DNA of 34,315 nucleotides from positions 1 through 34,315 of the forward strand of contig JBNKRV010000055.1 in NCBI GenBank assembly GCA_050296935.1, written 5' to 3'. Origin of the DNA: Saccharicrinis sp050296935. Its GTDB lineage: Bacteria; Bacteroidota; Bacteroidia; Bacteroidales; Marinilabiliaceae. Positions 1 through 7,600 of the stretch are shown piece after piece. Made by a program: the position numbers and the translations under genes. A model generated the notes under the pieces. The model did not search any database. It was not told the DNA's origin and worked only from the letters and a program-made list of their open reading frames with translations. How positions within the stretch are numbered: the first letter of the stretch is position 1; every line of letters starts with the position of its first letter.

Positions 1-104
1 GCTATGAATGTCACTTATAAATACCGATTTTCTGCGTCATATTTGCTTACCATAGCCCGCTATGCTTTCGCAAACATTCCTTAAAACTCAATATTTATAA
101 GCGA
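1..104. repeat. Imperfect palindromic repeat at left edge
   Basis: The segment folds on a dyad centred at 57.5. CATAGC (51-56) faces GCTATG (59-64), and CTTATAAATA (14-23) faces TATTTATAAG (92-101) at exactly symmetric positions, with partial matches between them. It lies outside any convincing gene and looks like a dispersed palindromic repeat (REP/MITE-like). Only one copy is in the window, so its repeat status is inferred from structure. It may extend left beyond the window. Confidence 0.4.
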
Positions 105-322
105 TTTGAGCCATTAATTTTATATCGAACTCAGGTTAGTATGTAATTTACATGGACATAAGATTATTGCAGTTGCTACATCAGGTATTGAGGAGAGGGA
201 GCTTAATTTTGTGATTTCTTAAGGTTTATAGATGTTTGTTAAAGTGCTTAGGAACAAATTAATAAAGTATAGTGTTCCTTCAGTTGAGGGTGTTACATAT
301 ACCGTAATTGATATAGAAAAAA
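105..322. other. Intergenic stretch with possible gene remnants
   Basis: No convincing gene is present. Two short plus-strand open stretches are visible. Codons 118-222 have no start codon and read like the tail of a protein (…IAVATSGIEERELNFVIS). An ATG-initiated 33-codon ORF runs from 232 to 333. Neither is recognisable. They may be remnants of a gene damaged by the palindromic repeat on the left, or chance. Confidence 0.25.
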
Positions 323-323
323 C

Positions 324-352
324 AACAGAGTGACTCAGATTGCCACTCTGTT
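324..352 (-). terminator. Terminator of the cyo operon
   Basis: A 9-bp perfect stem AACAGAGTG/CACTCTGTT (324-332 with 344-352) has an 11-nt loop. On the minus strand it is followed by a T run (complement of GAAAAAA at about 318-323). It lies just past the cyoD stop codon. The plus side is also T-rich, so it may work in both directions. Confidence 0.75.
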
Positions 353-362
353 ATTTTATTTT

Positions 363-689
363 TTACATCATACGCGAATTTAGAGCGTACATAACCCATA
401 ATGTTCCGCCAATAAATATAAATAGTAGCAGAGCAGTAAACATCAGTGCTAATAGGTTCCATCGTTGGGCAGATGACCCATCGAGATGAAGAAAGTAACG
501 CAGATGAACAATCATTTGTATAAAGGCAGCGATGATAATACCTCCAATCGCAGTTTTGTGGCTAATAGTATCGCTCATGGTCAACCCGAATGATGCCAGA
601 GTTAATACCAGTGCTAAAATGAATCCGGTGATATAACCTTTGGTAGTGATTTTAGCAGTACCTGTATCTTCGTTATGTGAATGACTCAT
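363..689 (-). CDS. cyoD: Cytochrome bo3 quinol oxidase subunit IV (CyoD)
   Basis: Small integral membrane subunit of the haem-copper quinol oxidase, about 108 residues with three hydrophobic segments, as in CyoD. The start is set at 689 because from there the protein reads MSHSHNEDTGTAK…GYITGFILALVLTLASFGL, matching the usual His-rich CyoD N-terminus. An ATG at 713 would add eight Lys/Asn-rich residues that look like an A-rich leader. Last gene of cyoABCD, followed by a hairpin terminator. Its gap from cyoC is unusually long for this operon because a short palindromic element sits in it. Confidence 0.93.
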   Translation of the reverse strand: MSHSHNEDTGTAKITTKGYITGFILALVLTLASFGLTMSDTISHKTAIGGIIIAAFIQMIVHLRYFLHLDGSSAQRWNLLALMFTALLLFIFIGGTLWVMYALNSRMM

Positions 690-743
690 ATTATATTTTT
701 TATTTTTTTTCAATCGGTTGAAATATTCTTAATCATATGTATT

Positions 744-766
744 TCTGATGCATATTTCGGGTTAAA
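744..766. repeat. Short direct repeat, copy 1
   Basis: A 23-bp stretch is 20/23 identical to 10653-10675, in the same orientation. It abuts the palindromic element at 768-883. The other copy lies about 180 bp from another such element. Meaning unknown. Confidence 0.3.
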
Positions 767-767
767 T

Positions 768-883
768 AGTGTTCGTCTATAAAGTCCAGATCCTCATATA
801 CGCTAGTATACTGCGGCTTGAATTTTTCATACGCCTTGTATTAAACTTTATAGCCCAAACGCCCGAATTTATGGACAGGTACT
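768..883. mobile_element. MITE-like palindromic element in the cyoC stop codon
   Basis: The left end AGTGTTCGTCTATAAAGT and the right end AATTTATGGACAGGTACT are imperfect inverted repeats. AAAT lies directly on both sides (764-767 and 884-887), consistent with a 4-bp target duplication. At 116 bp it is longer than the 47-bp relatives at 10854-10900 and 13187-13233, because about 69 bp of extra sequence sits inside. It carries no ORF. The insertion point is inside the cyoC stop codon. No transposase is visible in the window, so mobility in trans is inferred. Confidence 0.55.
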
Positions 884-1559
884 AAATAACACCCAGGAGG
901 TAAACAAAACTAAAAACCCCAATCCATACAATATCCAAAAAGTGCCAGAACAAGCTTAAACGCATCATACGGGAGTTAATTCCGCTGGTCAGACCTGATT
1001 TAGCGATTTGGGCAGTCATTACTGCAATCCATATCAGACCAAAAATAACATGTGCCCCATGGGTTCCTACCAAGGTGAAAAATGCGGAAAGAAAACCACT
1101 GCGATCAGGTCCGGCACCTTCTCCTATCATTTTAGTGAATTCATGAATCTCCATTCCAACAAACCCTGCACCGAGTAAAAAAGTAACAATCAATCCGGTT
1201 ATTACTTTATTTTTCTGTCCGTTATGCATAGCAATGGCAGACATACCAAAGGTTACGCTGCTTATTAAAAGCAGCATAGTTTCGGCAAACAGATAAGGGA
1301 TTTCGAATAAGTCCTTAGCACCGGGGCCACCGGCATAATTTCGTCCGATTACTCCATAGGTGGCAAAAAGTGCTGAAAACATCACCAGATCACTCATAAG
1401 GTAAATCCAGAAACCAAAAGTTTTTACCTCAGCATGATCAACGTGTTCTTCCACTTCCACTTCAGGAAGTTTTTTTCCCAGTGAGGAGACCTCTTCCATG
1501 GGAATGTGAAGGTCTCTTTCTCCGGGTTGTATAGTATTATTACGAGTAGTATTGCTCAT
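882..1559 (-). CDS. cyoC: Cytochrome bo3 quinol oxidase subunit III (CyoC)
   Basis: Subunit III of the bo3 oxidase: a 225-residue polytopic membrane protein of the COX3 family with five hydrophobic segments. Typical stretches are KTFGFWIYLMSDLVMFSALFATY, the FVGMEIHEF loop and SLFWHFLDIVWIGVFSFVYL at the C-terminus. The ~45-residue N-terminal tail is charged and a little longer than in E. coli. The start lies 12 bp after the cyoB stop on the minus strand. Its stop codon is TAG, supplied by the inserted palindromic element. Removing the element would leave ATT TAA, so the protein sequence is unchanged. Confidence 0.95.
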   Translation of the reverse strand: MSNTTRNNTIQPGERDLHIPMEEVSSLGKKLPEVEVEEHVDHAEVKTFGFWIYLMSDLVMFSALFATYGVIGRNYAGGPGAKDLFEIPYLFAETMLLLISSVTFGMSAIAMHNGQKNKVITGLIVTFLLGAGFVGMEIHEFTKMIGEGAGPDRSGFLSAFFTLVGTHGAHVIFGLIWIAVMTAQIAKSGLTSGINSRMMRLSLFWHFLDIVWIGVFSFVYLLGVI

Positions 1560-1571
1560 TGCATTTTCCTT

Positions 1572-3569
1572 TTAATTAATCAATTTCTTTCCGTTCCGGG
1601 CGATATTTAACCGGCGAAATCGCTTATCTTCAATCTTTTTAACTTCCGCAGCCGGTATAATATAATGTTCATCATCATTTCCCGACCCCATAACCACAAC
1701 GGCGATAAGGCTAACAATTGTAACAATGGCTAACCACCAGATACACCAAACCATAGCAAAACCAAAAGCAAGCGATAATCCACCAATGATTGGTCCGCGT
1801 ATTACATTTTCAGGCATATGAATATCGTGGTAGGCAACAGGTTGTTGAAAAGCACTACCGTTTTCCTTCATCTCCCAATATTCGTCAAGCTCATTAACCT
1901 CAGGAATTACAGCAAAGTTATAAACGGCTGGAGGCGAGGCTGTAGCCCATTCGAGGGTTCGTCCGTCCCAGGGATCTCCGGTAAGGTCAGCATTTTGCTT
2001 TCGGTTTTTAAAACTCACATAAATCTGAATGAGTTGTGACAGAATTCCAAATCCAATGATCATAGTACCCGCAGCAGCAAAAATCAAATAAGGCTGCCAT
2101 TCCATGGTATCGTAGTGAGCTAATCGGCGTGGCATCCCCATAAAACCAAGAATGTATAATGGCATAAATGCTACCAGAAATCCAATGGACCATCCCCAAA
2201 AGGCTCTTTTTCCCCATTTTTCATCCAGTTTAAACCCAACGGCTTTAGGAAACCAGTAAGAAAACCCTGCAAAGTAACCAAATAAGGCACCCGGAATCAA
2301 CATATTATGGAAGTGAGCTACCAGAAAAACACTGTTATGCATTACAAAATCAGCAGGAGGTATTGATAGTAATACACCGGTCATACCTCCGATTACAAAT
2401 ACTGTAAGAAAACCCAGGGTCCAGTACATAGGTGTTGTAAATGTAATCCGGCCGCGATACATGGTAAAGAGCCAGTCGTAAACTTTTACTCCCGTGGGTA
2501 TAGCAATCAGCATGGTGGCAATTCCAAAGAATACATTCACATTTGTTGTATTTCCCATAGTAAAAAAGTGATGCAACCAAACGGTGAATGATAAGATCAT
2601 AATTACAGATGTGGCGTACACCAGCGATTTATATCCAAAGAGTTTTTTCCTTGAAAACGTGGAAACAACTTCTGAAAATATTCCAAAAGAAGGAAGAATA
2701 ACAATATATACTTCGGGATGACCCCACATCCAAAACAGGTTATTCCACATCATAGTGTTTCCTCCCAAATCGTTTGTGAAAAAGTGCATTCCCAGATAAC
2801 GATCCAGAGTAAGCATAAATAAGGCTCCTGTAAGTACAGGGAAGGAAAGTATCATCAATACATTAGCCGTTAAAGTGGTCCATGTAAATAGTGGCATTTT
2901 CATTAAAGTCATGCCGGGGGCACGTAATTTAATAATCGTTACAAAAAAGTTGATGCCACTCAATAACGATCCAACACCGGCAATCTGAAATGACCACGCC
3001 CAGTAATCAACGCCAACTCCGGGGTTGTAAGCTTTCTCAAAAAGAGGAGCGATTCCAAACCAGCCAGCATTGGAGAATTCCCCAATTCCCAACGAAATCA
3101 TAATTAAACCGGCTCCTGAAACCGTGAGCCAGAAACTGATTGAGTTCAGAACGGGAAAAGCAACATCACGGGCACCAATCTGTTGGGGTATTATCAGGTT
3201 CATTAAACCAATGATTAGCGGCATTGCAACAAAGATGATCATGATAGTACCATGAGCTCCGAATATCTGGTCGAAATGATGGGCGTTTAAATAGCCTTCA
3301 TTACCTCCGGCAGCCATTGCCTGCTGCGAACGCATCATAATACCATCTGCAAATCCTCTTAACATCATCACAAGTGATAGGATGATATACATGATTCCTA
3401 TTCTTTTATGATCAACACTGGTGAACCATTCGTGCCACAGGTATGACCATTTTTTCAGGTAAGTAATTAAAATAATTAGTCCAAGGGCGCCAATGGTTGA
3501 ACTAACAACGGCTCCCATAATAATCGGATCATTATAGGGAATATCCGAAAGTGTTAATTTTCCAAACAT
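1572..3569 (-). CDS. cyoB: Cytochrome bo3 quinol oxidase subunit I (CyoB)
   Basis: Catalytic subunit: oxidises quinol, reduces O2 to water and pumps protons. At 665 residues it nearly equals E. coli CyoB (663). Visible ligand motifs are AHG at His106 (low-spin haem), WGHPEVY (CuB His and the cross-linked Tyr), LHHFFTMG (two CuB His) and AHFHNML (haem His pair). The residues known to line the ubiquinol QH site in E. coli, Arg71, Asp75, His98 and Gln101, occur at identical numbers (RGFAD and HHFDQ). It sits 4 bp after cyoA in a tight operon. The haem is probably O type because cyoE is adjacent and no ctaA is visible. Confidence 0.97.
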   Translation of the reverse strand: MFGKLTLSDIPYNDPIIMGAVVSSTIGALGLIILITYLKKWSYLWHEWFTSVDHKRIGIMYIILSLVMMLRGFADGIMMRSQQAMAAGGNEGYLNAHHFDQIFGAHGTIMIIFVAMPLIIGLMNLIIPQQIGARDVAFPVLNSISFWLTVSGAGLIMISLGIGEFSNAGWFGIAPLFEKAYNPGVGVDYWAWSFQIAGVGSLLSGINFFVTIIKLRAPGMTLMKMPLFTWTTLTANVLMILSFPVLTGALFMLTLDRYLGMHFFTNDLGGNTMMWNNLFWMWGHPEVYIVILPSFGIFSEVVSTFSRKKLFGYKSLVYATSVIMILSFTVWLHHFFTMGNTTNVNVFFGIATMLIAIPTGVKVYDWLFTMYRGRITFTTPMYWTLGFLTVFVIGGMTGVLLSIPPADFVMHNSVFLVAHFHNMLIPGALFGYFAGFSYWFPKAVGFKLDEKWGKRAFWGWSIGFLVAFMPLYILGFMGMPRRLAHYDTMEWQPYLIFAAAGTMIIGFGILSQLIQIYVSFKNRKQNADLTGDPWDGRTLEWATASPPAVYNFAVIPEVNELDEYWEMKENGSAFQQPVAYHDIHMPENVIRGPIIGGLSLAFGFAMVWCIWWLAIVTIVSLIAVVVMGSGNDDEHYIIPAAEVKKIEDKRFRRLNIARNGKKLIN

Positions 3570-3573
3570 AAAT

Positions 3574-4560
3574 TTATTCCTTTATTTTTTTAGATTCAGT
3601 ACATTCACAACCAGATTGTTCTGTCATTGAACAATGACTGTGTTGCATATTCATTGTGTCTTTCATATGGTTCATTGTGCCATCCATATCCATGTTATGA
3701 CAAGAACCTCCCATCCAGCCCATATATTCCATCATATTAATATTAAATAATCCGGACTCAACCGAAGAGTAGGTCTTTACAGGATAATTGATGCTTGGAT
3801 TGCGAAAAACCTGATAGGTGTTCATATTCATTTTATTCGGAGATTGTTTGGCTTGCTCAATCCATTGATTAAAATCATCTTCGGAGGTGGCTACTGCATC
3901 AAAATTCATGTCGGCATAACCATTACCACTATACTCAAAATTAAAGCCTGAATAAGTACCCTCATGATCAGCCATCAGATGCAACTTTGTTTCCATGCCA
4001 GCCATCACATAAATCTGGCTACCCAGTTGAGGGATAAAGAACGAAGTCATCACCGAAGCAGAAGTCAATCTGAAACTGAGTGGTCTGTTAGCCGGAAAAA
4101 CCAGATGATTGGTAACGGCTATATTGTAATCAGGGTAAATGAACAGCCAATTCCAATCCGTAGAGATTACTTCAATACGAATAGGTTCTGCCTCTGATTT
4201 AATAGGTTTGTAAGGATCTAATTCGTGAGTTTTAACCCAGGTCAGATAAGAAAGAGCTGCCACAATGGCAATAGGGACCGTCCAGATGACCCATTCTATT
4301 TTGTTGGAATGAGCCCAACCGGGTTTGTAGGTTGCTTTTTTGTTATTTGCCCGGTATCTTATTGAAAACCAGATAACCATGACAAAAACAGGAAGTACCA
4401 CCACCATCATTAAAATAAAAGCAATCTTTATAAGATTTACTTCCTCACTCCCTATAGGTCCTTTAGAATCGATTACGATGTGGTTGCTGCAACTATTTAA
4501 AAATATCATTAACAGCAGCAAAACCCCACCCGTAAAAAAACTGTAGTAATTTTTTTTCAT
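3574..4560 (-). CDS. cyoA: Cytochrome bo3 quinol oxidase subunit II (CyoA), lipoprotein
   Basis: Subunit II, 328 residues. The N-terminus is a lipoprotein signal with lipobox LNSC (Cys24), followed by two membrane helices and a periplasmic cupredoxin-like domain (STDWNWLFIYPD, FFIPQLGSQIYVMAGM). The CuA cysteine cluster is absent, as expected for a quinol rather than a cytochrome c oxidase. The last 48 residues (281-328) are Met/His/Cys-rich: eight Met, four His and Cys287, 310, 318 and 320. E. coli CyoA also has a Met/His tail, but here cysteines are added, ending in GCEC. First gene of the operon, divergent from cyoE. Confidence 0.96.
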   Translation of the reverse strand: MKKNYYSFFTGGVLLLLMIFLNSCSNHIVIDSKGPIGSEEVNLIKIAFILMMVVVLPVFVMVIWFSIRYRANNKKATYKPGWAHSNKIEWVIWTVPIAIVAALSYLTWVKTHELDPYKPIKSEAEPIRIEVISTDWNWLFIYPDYNIAVTNHLVFPANRPLSFRLTSASVMTSFFIPQLGSQIYVMAGMETKLHLMADHEGTYSGFNFEYSGNGYADMNFDAVATSEDDFNQWIEQAKQSPNKMNMNTYQVFRNPSINYPVKTYSSVESGLFNINMMEYMGWMGGSCHNMDMDGTMNHMKDTMNMQHSHCSMTEQSGCECTESKKIKE

Positions 4561-4879
4561 TATTCTTTTTTTCGCAACGTTTTAAGTAATTAATCTGATA
4601 ATTGAATACGGCTAGATAGAAAGGTTATTCAGGTTGAATAAACACCTGTAGGTCCGAATTGTTGAATGGCAAAAACGGATTTATAAAAACAGGTGCTGTT
4701 TTTATTTTAATTCTATTTAAATCAGTAGCTTAATTGATAAAGAGTTACAGGTCTGTATTTCCACTAAATAAAATTTTAAAAAAAATATCAAAAAACTTTT
4801 TAACAGAGATATGGTTTACTCTTGGGAGTGGATTTCGAATCAAAAACGATTTCCATGAAATTCTATAAATAGCAGAAAA
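4561..4879. promoter_or_regulatory. Divergent cyoA/cyoE control region
   Basis: This 319-bp gap must hold the promoters of cyoABCD (minus) and cyoE (plus). The clearest structure is a tight dyad at 4684-4704: TAAAAACAG, GTG, CTGTTTTTA. It could be an operator or a hairpin terminator/attenuator. Related ACCTGT/ACAGGT blocks recur nearby (about 4643-4648 and 4746-4751). I could not fix a -7/-33 promoter pair with confidence. Confidence 0.35.
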
Positions 4880-5752
4880 ATGATGAAGCAAATTTTAGTC
4901 TATCTGAAAATACTTGCAGAATTAAATAAAGTACGCATTACACTTGTAGTTGCTTTTACTACTCTGGCAGGTTATGTTGCAGCCAATAAACAAATTGATA
5001 TTAATGTGATATTACCCATGTTAGGGATTTATATCATGGCCTGTGGTTCAGCAGCACTAAACCATTTTCAGGACCGGGATAAGGATGCATTGATGGATCG
5101 TACAAAAAACCGCCCTTTACCTTCCGGACAAATTTCTGCTCCAATGGTTGTGCTGATAGCCGCAATTGAAGTTTTGCTGGGGACCTATATTATTTATATA
5201 AGTAGTGGAGTTGAGGCTGCAGTTCTGGGATTTATGGCCTTTGTATGGTATAATGGCATTTATACCCCCTTGAAAAGAGTGACTGCCTTTGCTGTCATTC
5301 CGGGAAGTGTAATCGGCTCTATCCCTCCTGCAGTTGGATGGGTCGCCGGAGGTGGTGATTTGCTGGATATCAGGTTATGGGTGATCGCTGTTTTTTTCTT
5401 TATATCCCAGGTTCCCCATTTTTGGCTGCTTATGCTAAAGTATGGGAAAGAGTACGAGATGGCCGGCTTTCCTTCTATATCTTCCATAATGACGCAGAAC
5501 CAAATTAAACGTGCCATATTTGTATGGACAGTATCAACAGCTATCATTGGGTCTCTTATTGTTTTTACAGGTTTGCTCACGACCACTTTTTTTAAGATTA
5601 TGGTATTTATTGCAGCAGTCTGGCTTATATCCTTGTTTTCAAAACTACTTAAAAATGCCAGTGTCGATTTTAATCCATTCAGGTATTTTATGAGTATTAA
5701 CTACTATGTATTGATTCTGATTATCACAATGATTATGGATCCTTTATTTTAA
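4880..5752 (+). CDS. cyoE: Protohaem IX farnesyltransferase (haem O synthase)
   Basis: Membrane prenyltransferase of the UbiA superfamily (CtaB/CyoE) that adds a farnesyl chain to haem B to make the haem O used by the adjacent oxidase. About 290 residues with multiple hydrophobic helices. The first Asp-rich motif is NHFQDRDKDALMDRTKNRPL. A second conserved region runs YTPLKR…IGSIPPAVGW. The start is ATG ATG, so 4880 and 4883 are equally possible. Unlike E. coli, where cyoE is the last gene of cyoABCDE, here it is transcribed divergently from cyoA. Confidence 0.93.
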   Translation: MMKQILVYLKILAELNKVRITLVVAFTTLAGYVAANKQIDINVILPMLGIYIMACGSAALNHFQDRDKDALMDRTKNRPLPSGQISAPMVVLIAAIEVLLGTYIIYISSGVEAAVLGFMAFVWYNGIYTPLKRVTAFAVIPGSVIGSIPPAVGWVAGGGDLLDIRLWVIAVFFFISQVPHFWLLMLKYGKEYEMAGFPSISSIMTQNQIKRAIFVWTVSTAIIGSLIVFTGLLTTTFFKIMVFIAAVWLISLFSKLLKNASVDFNPFRYFMSINYYVLILIITMIMDPLF

Positions 5753-5773
5753 TCTGTTAAAGTAGCATTAGCT

Positions 5774-5881
5774 ATGTTACTGTCCGGATATGCATTAACA
5801 ACAGGTGGTTTCAAATATGAAAGTCAGAGATCAAAGAAAAATCAGACCCGATTATTTGAAGCTGTGGAGGATAAAATTTGA
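5774..5881 (+). other. Small ORF of uncertain status (35 aa)
   Basis: An ATG-initiated ORF between cyoE and the DUF2892 gene ends …SKKNQTRLFEAVEDKI. It has no recognisable domain, and no strong ribosome-binding site or promoter was identified. It may be a gene remnant. The rest of the 275-bp gap holds only AT-rich sequence. Confidence 0.15.
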
Positions 5882-5981
5882 AGTACTAGTCGCTGTTTGA
5901 GTCTATAAAATGTTGAAGATTAAATTTTTTGATCATTTAGTGGTGTTAATGTGTTGTTTTATATAACTTTATATGGCATCA

Positions 5982-5989
5982 TAATTTTG
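5982..5989 (+). promoter_or_regulatory. Bacteroidota -7 box of the DUF2892 gene
   Basis: TAATTTTG matches TAnnTTTG and lies 38 bp before the start codon at 6028. The nearest upstream TTG (5954-5956) is further away than usual, so only the -7 element is claimed. Confidence 0.4.
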
Positions 5990-6027
5990 TAAAAATTGAA
6001 ATTAGTTTAATCCTGAATTTTAAAAAG

Positions 6028-6243
6028 ATGAAAAAAAACATGGGATCTGCAGATAAAATTATCCGATTGATAATTGCTGCTATTATTGTAATCTTGTTCT
6101 TTACCAATGTTATTTCCGGAACCTTGGGAATTGTACTGTTAATACTAGCAGGCATTTTTGTATTAACAAGCTTTATGAGTTTATGTCCACTTTATTTACC
6201 ATTCGGCCTCAGTACTAGTAAAAAGAAGATAAAAATTAAGTAA
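6028..6243 (+). CDS. DUF2892 / YgaP-type small membrane protein
   Basis: A 71-residue protein with two adjacent hydrophobic helices and the conserved ending SLCPLYLPFG followed by a Lys-rich tail. This is the pattern of the DUF2892 inner-membrane family, which is also found as the membrane part of YgaP-type rhodanese proteins. The opening MKKNMGSADKIIRLIIA matches the family. No rhodanese domain is fused. Role unknown. A hairpin follows the gene. Confidence 0.8.
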   Translation: MKKNMGSADKIIRLIIAAIIVILFFTNVISGTLGIVLLILAGIFVLTSFMSLCPLYLPFGLSTSKKKIKIK

Positions 6244-6260
6244 TTACCGTATAGGCGTAC

Positions 6261-6296
6261 TAACCTGATAAGATAACCAGTTGTTTTATCAGGTTA
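6261..6296 (+). terminator. Hairpin after the DUF2892 gene
   Basis: An 11-bp perfect stem TAACCTGATAA/TTATCAGGTTA (6261-6271 with 6286-6296) has a 14-nt loop and lies 18 bp past the stop codon. It is not followed by a good T tract, so termination is probable but not certain. Confidence 0.45.
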
Positions 6297-6389
6297 CTAT
6301 AAAAATAATCTGTTCTGAAAAATAACTCACACTGGATTCGCATAAATTATTTTGGTAACTTTTAGTTTAACCTTTTAATTGTGTATGTT

Positions 6390-6815
6390 ATGGCCATAGT
6401 AAATATATATCTGACTTTTAATGGGAATTGCGAAGAAGCCTTTAATTTCTATAGAGAAGTTTTTGGTGGTGACTTTGAAATGATAAGTCGCTATAGCGAA
6501 ATGCCACCACAGAACGGGACGAAGATACCTGATGAATTTTTAGATAAAATCATGCATGTTTCATTATCCATAAGTAAAGAAACGGGATTAATGGGAAGTG
6601 ATGTGTCAGGAGATTCGGGCCCTGAATTTATACAAGGAAATAATTTTTCAATATCTGTTGATGCGGAATCAAAAGAACTGGCAGATACTATATTTGAAAA
6701 ACTTTCAGAAGAAGGGGAAGTGGTAATGCCTATGGATAAAACGTTTTGGGGTTCTTATTTCGGTATGTGCATGGATAAGTTTGGTATTAACTGGATGGTG
6801 AGTTTTATGGAGTAG
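6390..6815 (+). CDS. VOC family protein, PhnB-like
   Basis: About 141 residues with the βαβββ pattern of the PhnB/3-demethylubiquinone-9 methyltransferase-like branch of the glyoxalase/VOC superfamily. It opens MAIVNIYLTFNGNCEEAFNFYREVFGG and has the conserved end DKTFWGSYFGMCMDKFGINWMVSF. The start is set at ATG 6390; an in-frame GTG at 6381 would add three residues. Members are often of unknown function and several lack metal ligands, so no reaction is assigned. Likely monocistronic. Confidence 0.82.
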   Translation: MAIVNIYLTFNGNCEEAFNFYREVFGGDFEMISRYSEMPPQNGTKIPDEFLDKIMHVSLSISKETGLMGSDVSGDSGPEFIQGNNFSISVDAESKELADTIFEKLSEEGEVVMPMDKTFWGSYFGMCMDKFGINWMVSFME

Positions 6816-6989
6816 CTTTTATTATATTTGTATACTAATGGCATTCCTAATGTATTGTTACTAACGCAATTAAATCTCTTATTTGTACCCTTATAAAAGA
6901 ATCAAATCATTCACTTTTCTGCAAAAACCAGCTCTGATATGAATTAAAACTTTTTAACATCAAAATGGTTTTCTGTTTGCTCATTTTTC

Positions 6990-7018
6990 TTGCCATGAAA
7001 ATAAAAAATGTACATTTG
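6990..7018 (+). promoter_or_regulatory. Promoter of the 7036 gene
   Basis: TTG at 6990-6992 and TACATTTG at 7011-7018 are separated by 18 bp, fitting the Bacteroidota -33/-7 pattern. The start codon at 7036 lies only 17 bp beyond the -7 box, so the leader would be very short. Confidence 0.5.
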
Positions 7019-7035
7019 CACATTCAAATTTGGAG

Positions 7036-7368
7036 ATGGGTAAACTTCCTTACATTATTATTTTATTAGTGTTTTTTAAAGTGTTGGCGTATAACTTTGC
7101 CAATGCAGGCTATTGCTGCACTTATAGGCATGATAGTAGTTACTCAGAAAGTTCAGATGATCCATATGATATTCCACCGATAGATAACAATTCTGCTATT
7201 AAACATTGTGAAGATAGCGGCAAGTTTCTGAAATTATTGGTGAGTGATACTGAAATTGAACAATATTTTCCAATTGTTGAGTCTGTTATTGAGTTGTCAG
7301 GAAATATCCAGACAAAAATTGGTTTGCTGATTTTTGAATCTGATGTTTCTCCTCCGTTATGTGTATAG
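7036..7368 (+). CDS. Small secreted Cys-containing protein, unknown
   Basis: Hypothetical protein of about 110 residues. A hydrophobic N-terminus (MGKLPYIIILLVFFKVLAY) ending near NFANA looks like a secretion signal. A CC pair and a Ser/Asp-rich region follow, and the protein ends SPPLCV. The CC pair and C-terminal PP resemble the layout of the HYC_CC_PP-type protein at 24402-24776, but HYC is missing, so homology is only a suggestion. ATG 7036 is chosen over an upstream TTG at 7030. A good promoter lies directly upstream. Confidence 0.55.
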   Translation: MGKLPYIIILLVFFKVLAYNFANAGYCCTYRHDSSYSESSDDPYDIPPIDNNSAIKHCEDSGKFLKLLVSDTEIEQYFPIVESVIELSGNIQTKIGLLIFESDVSPPLCV

Positions 7369-7600
7369 CATACAATCAATCCTTTTATTTATAGAATTCA
7401 CCATCACCCCATTTTATTTTGTGGTGTGGATGGAGGAAAAATGTATAGTAGTGAAATAGGATTCCTATGCGAAATCATTTTTTCGTCTATCATATTAAGG
7501 ATAAAAAACTTCTGAATCTAAACTCAAGACAAGAGATTAATTGAAAGCGATGAAAGTATTTCTTTCATGCTTTATTATAAACCATATAAAAAAAATCTAA

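Noticed and set aside
280..462. Minus-strand ORF overlapping cyoD
   Set aside because: It is antiframe to cyoD and runs across its terminator, with no start context.
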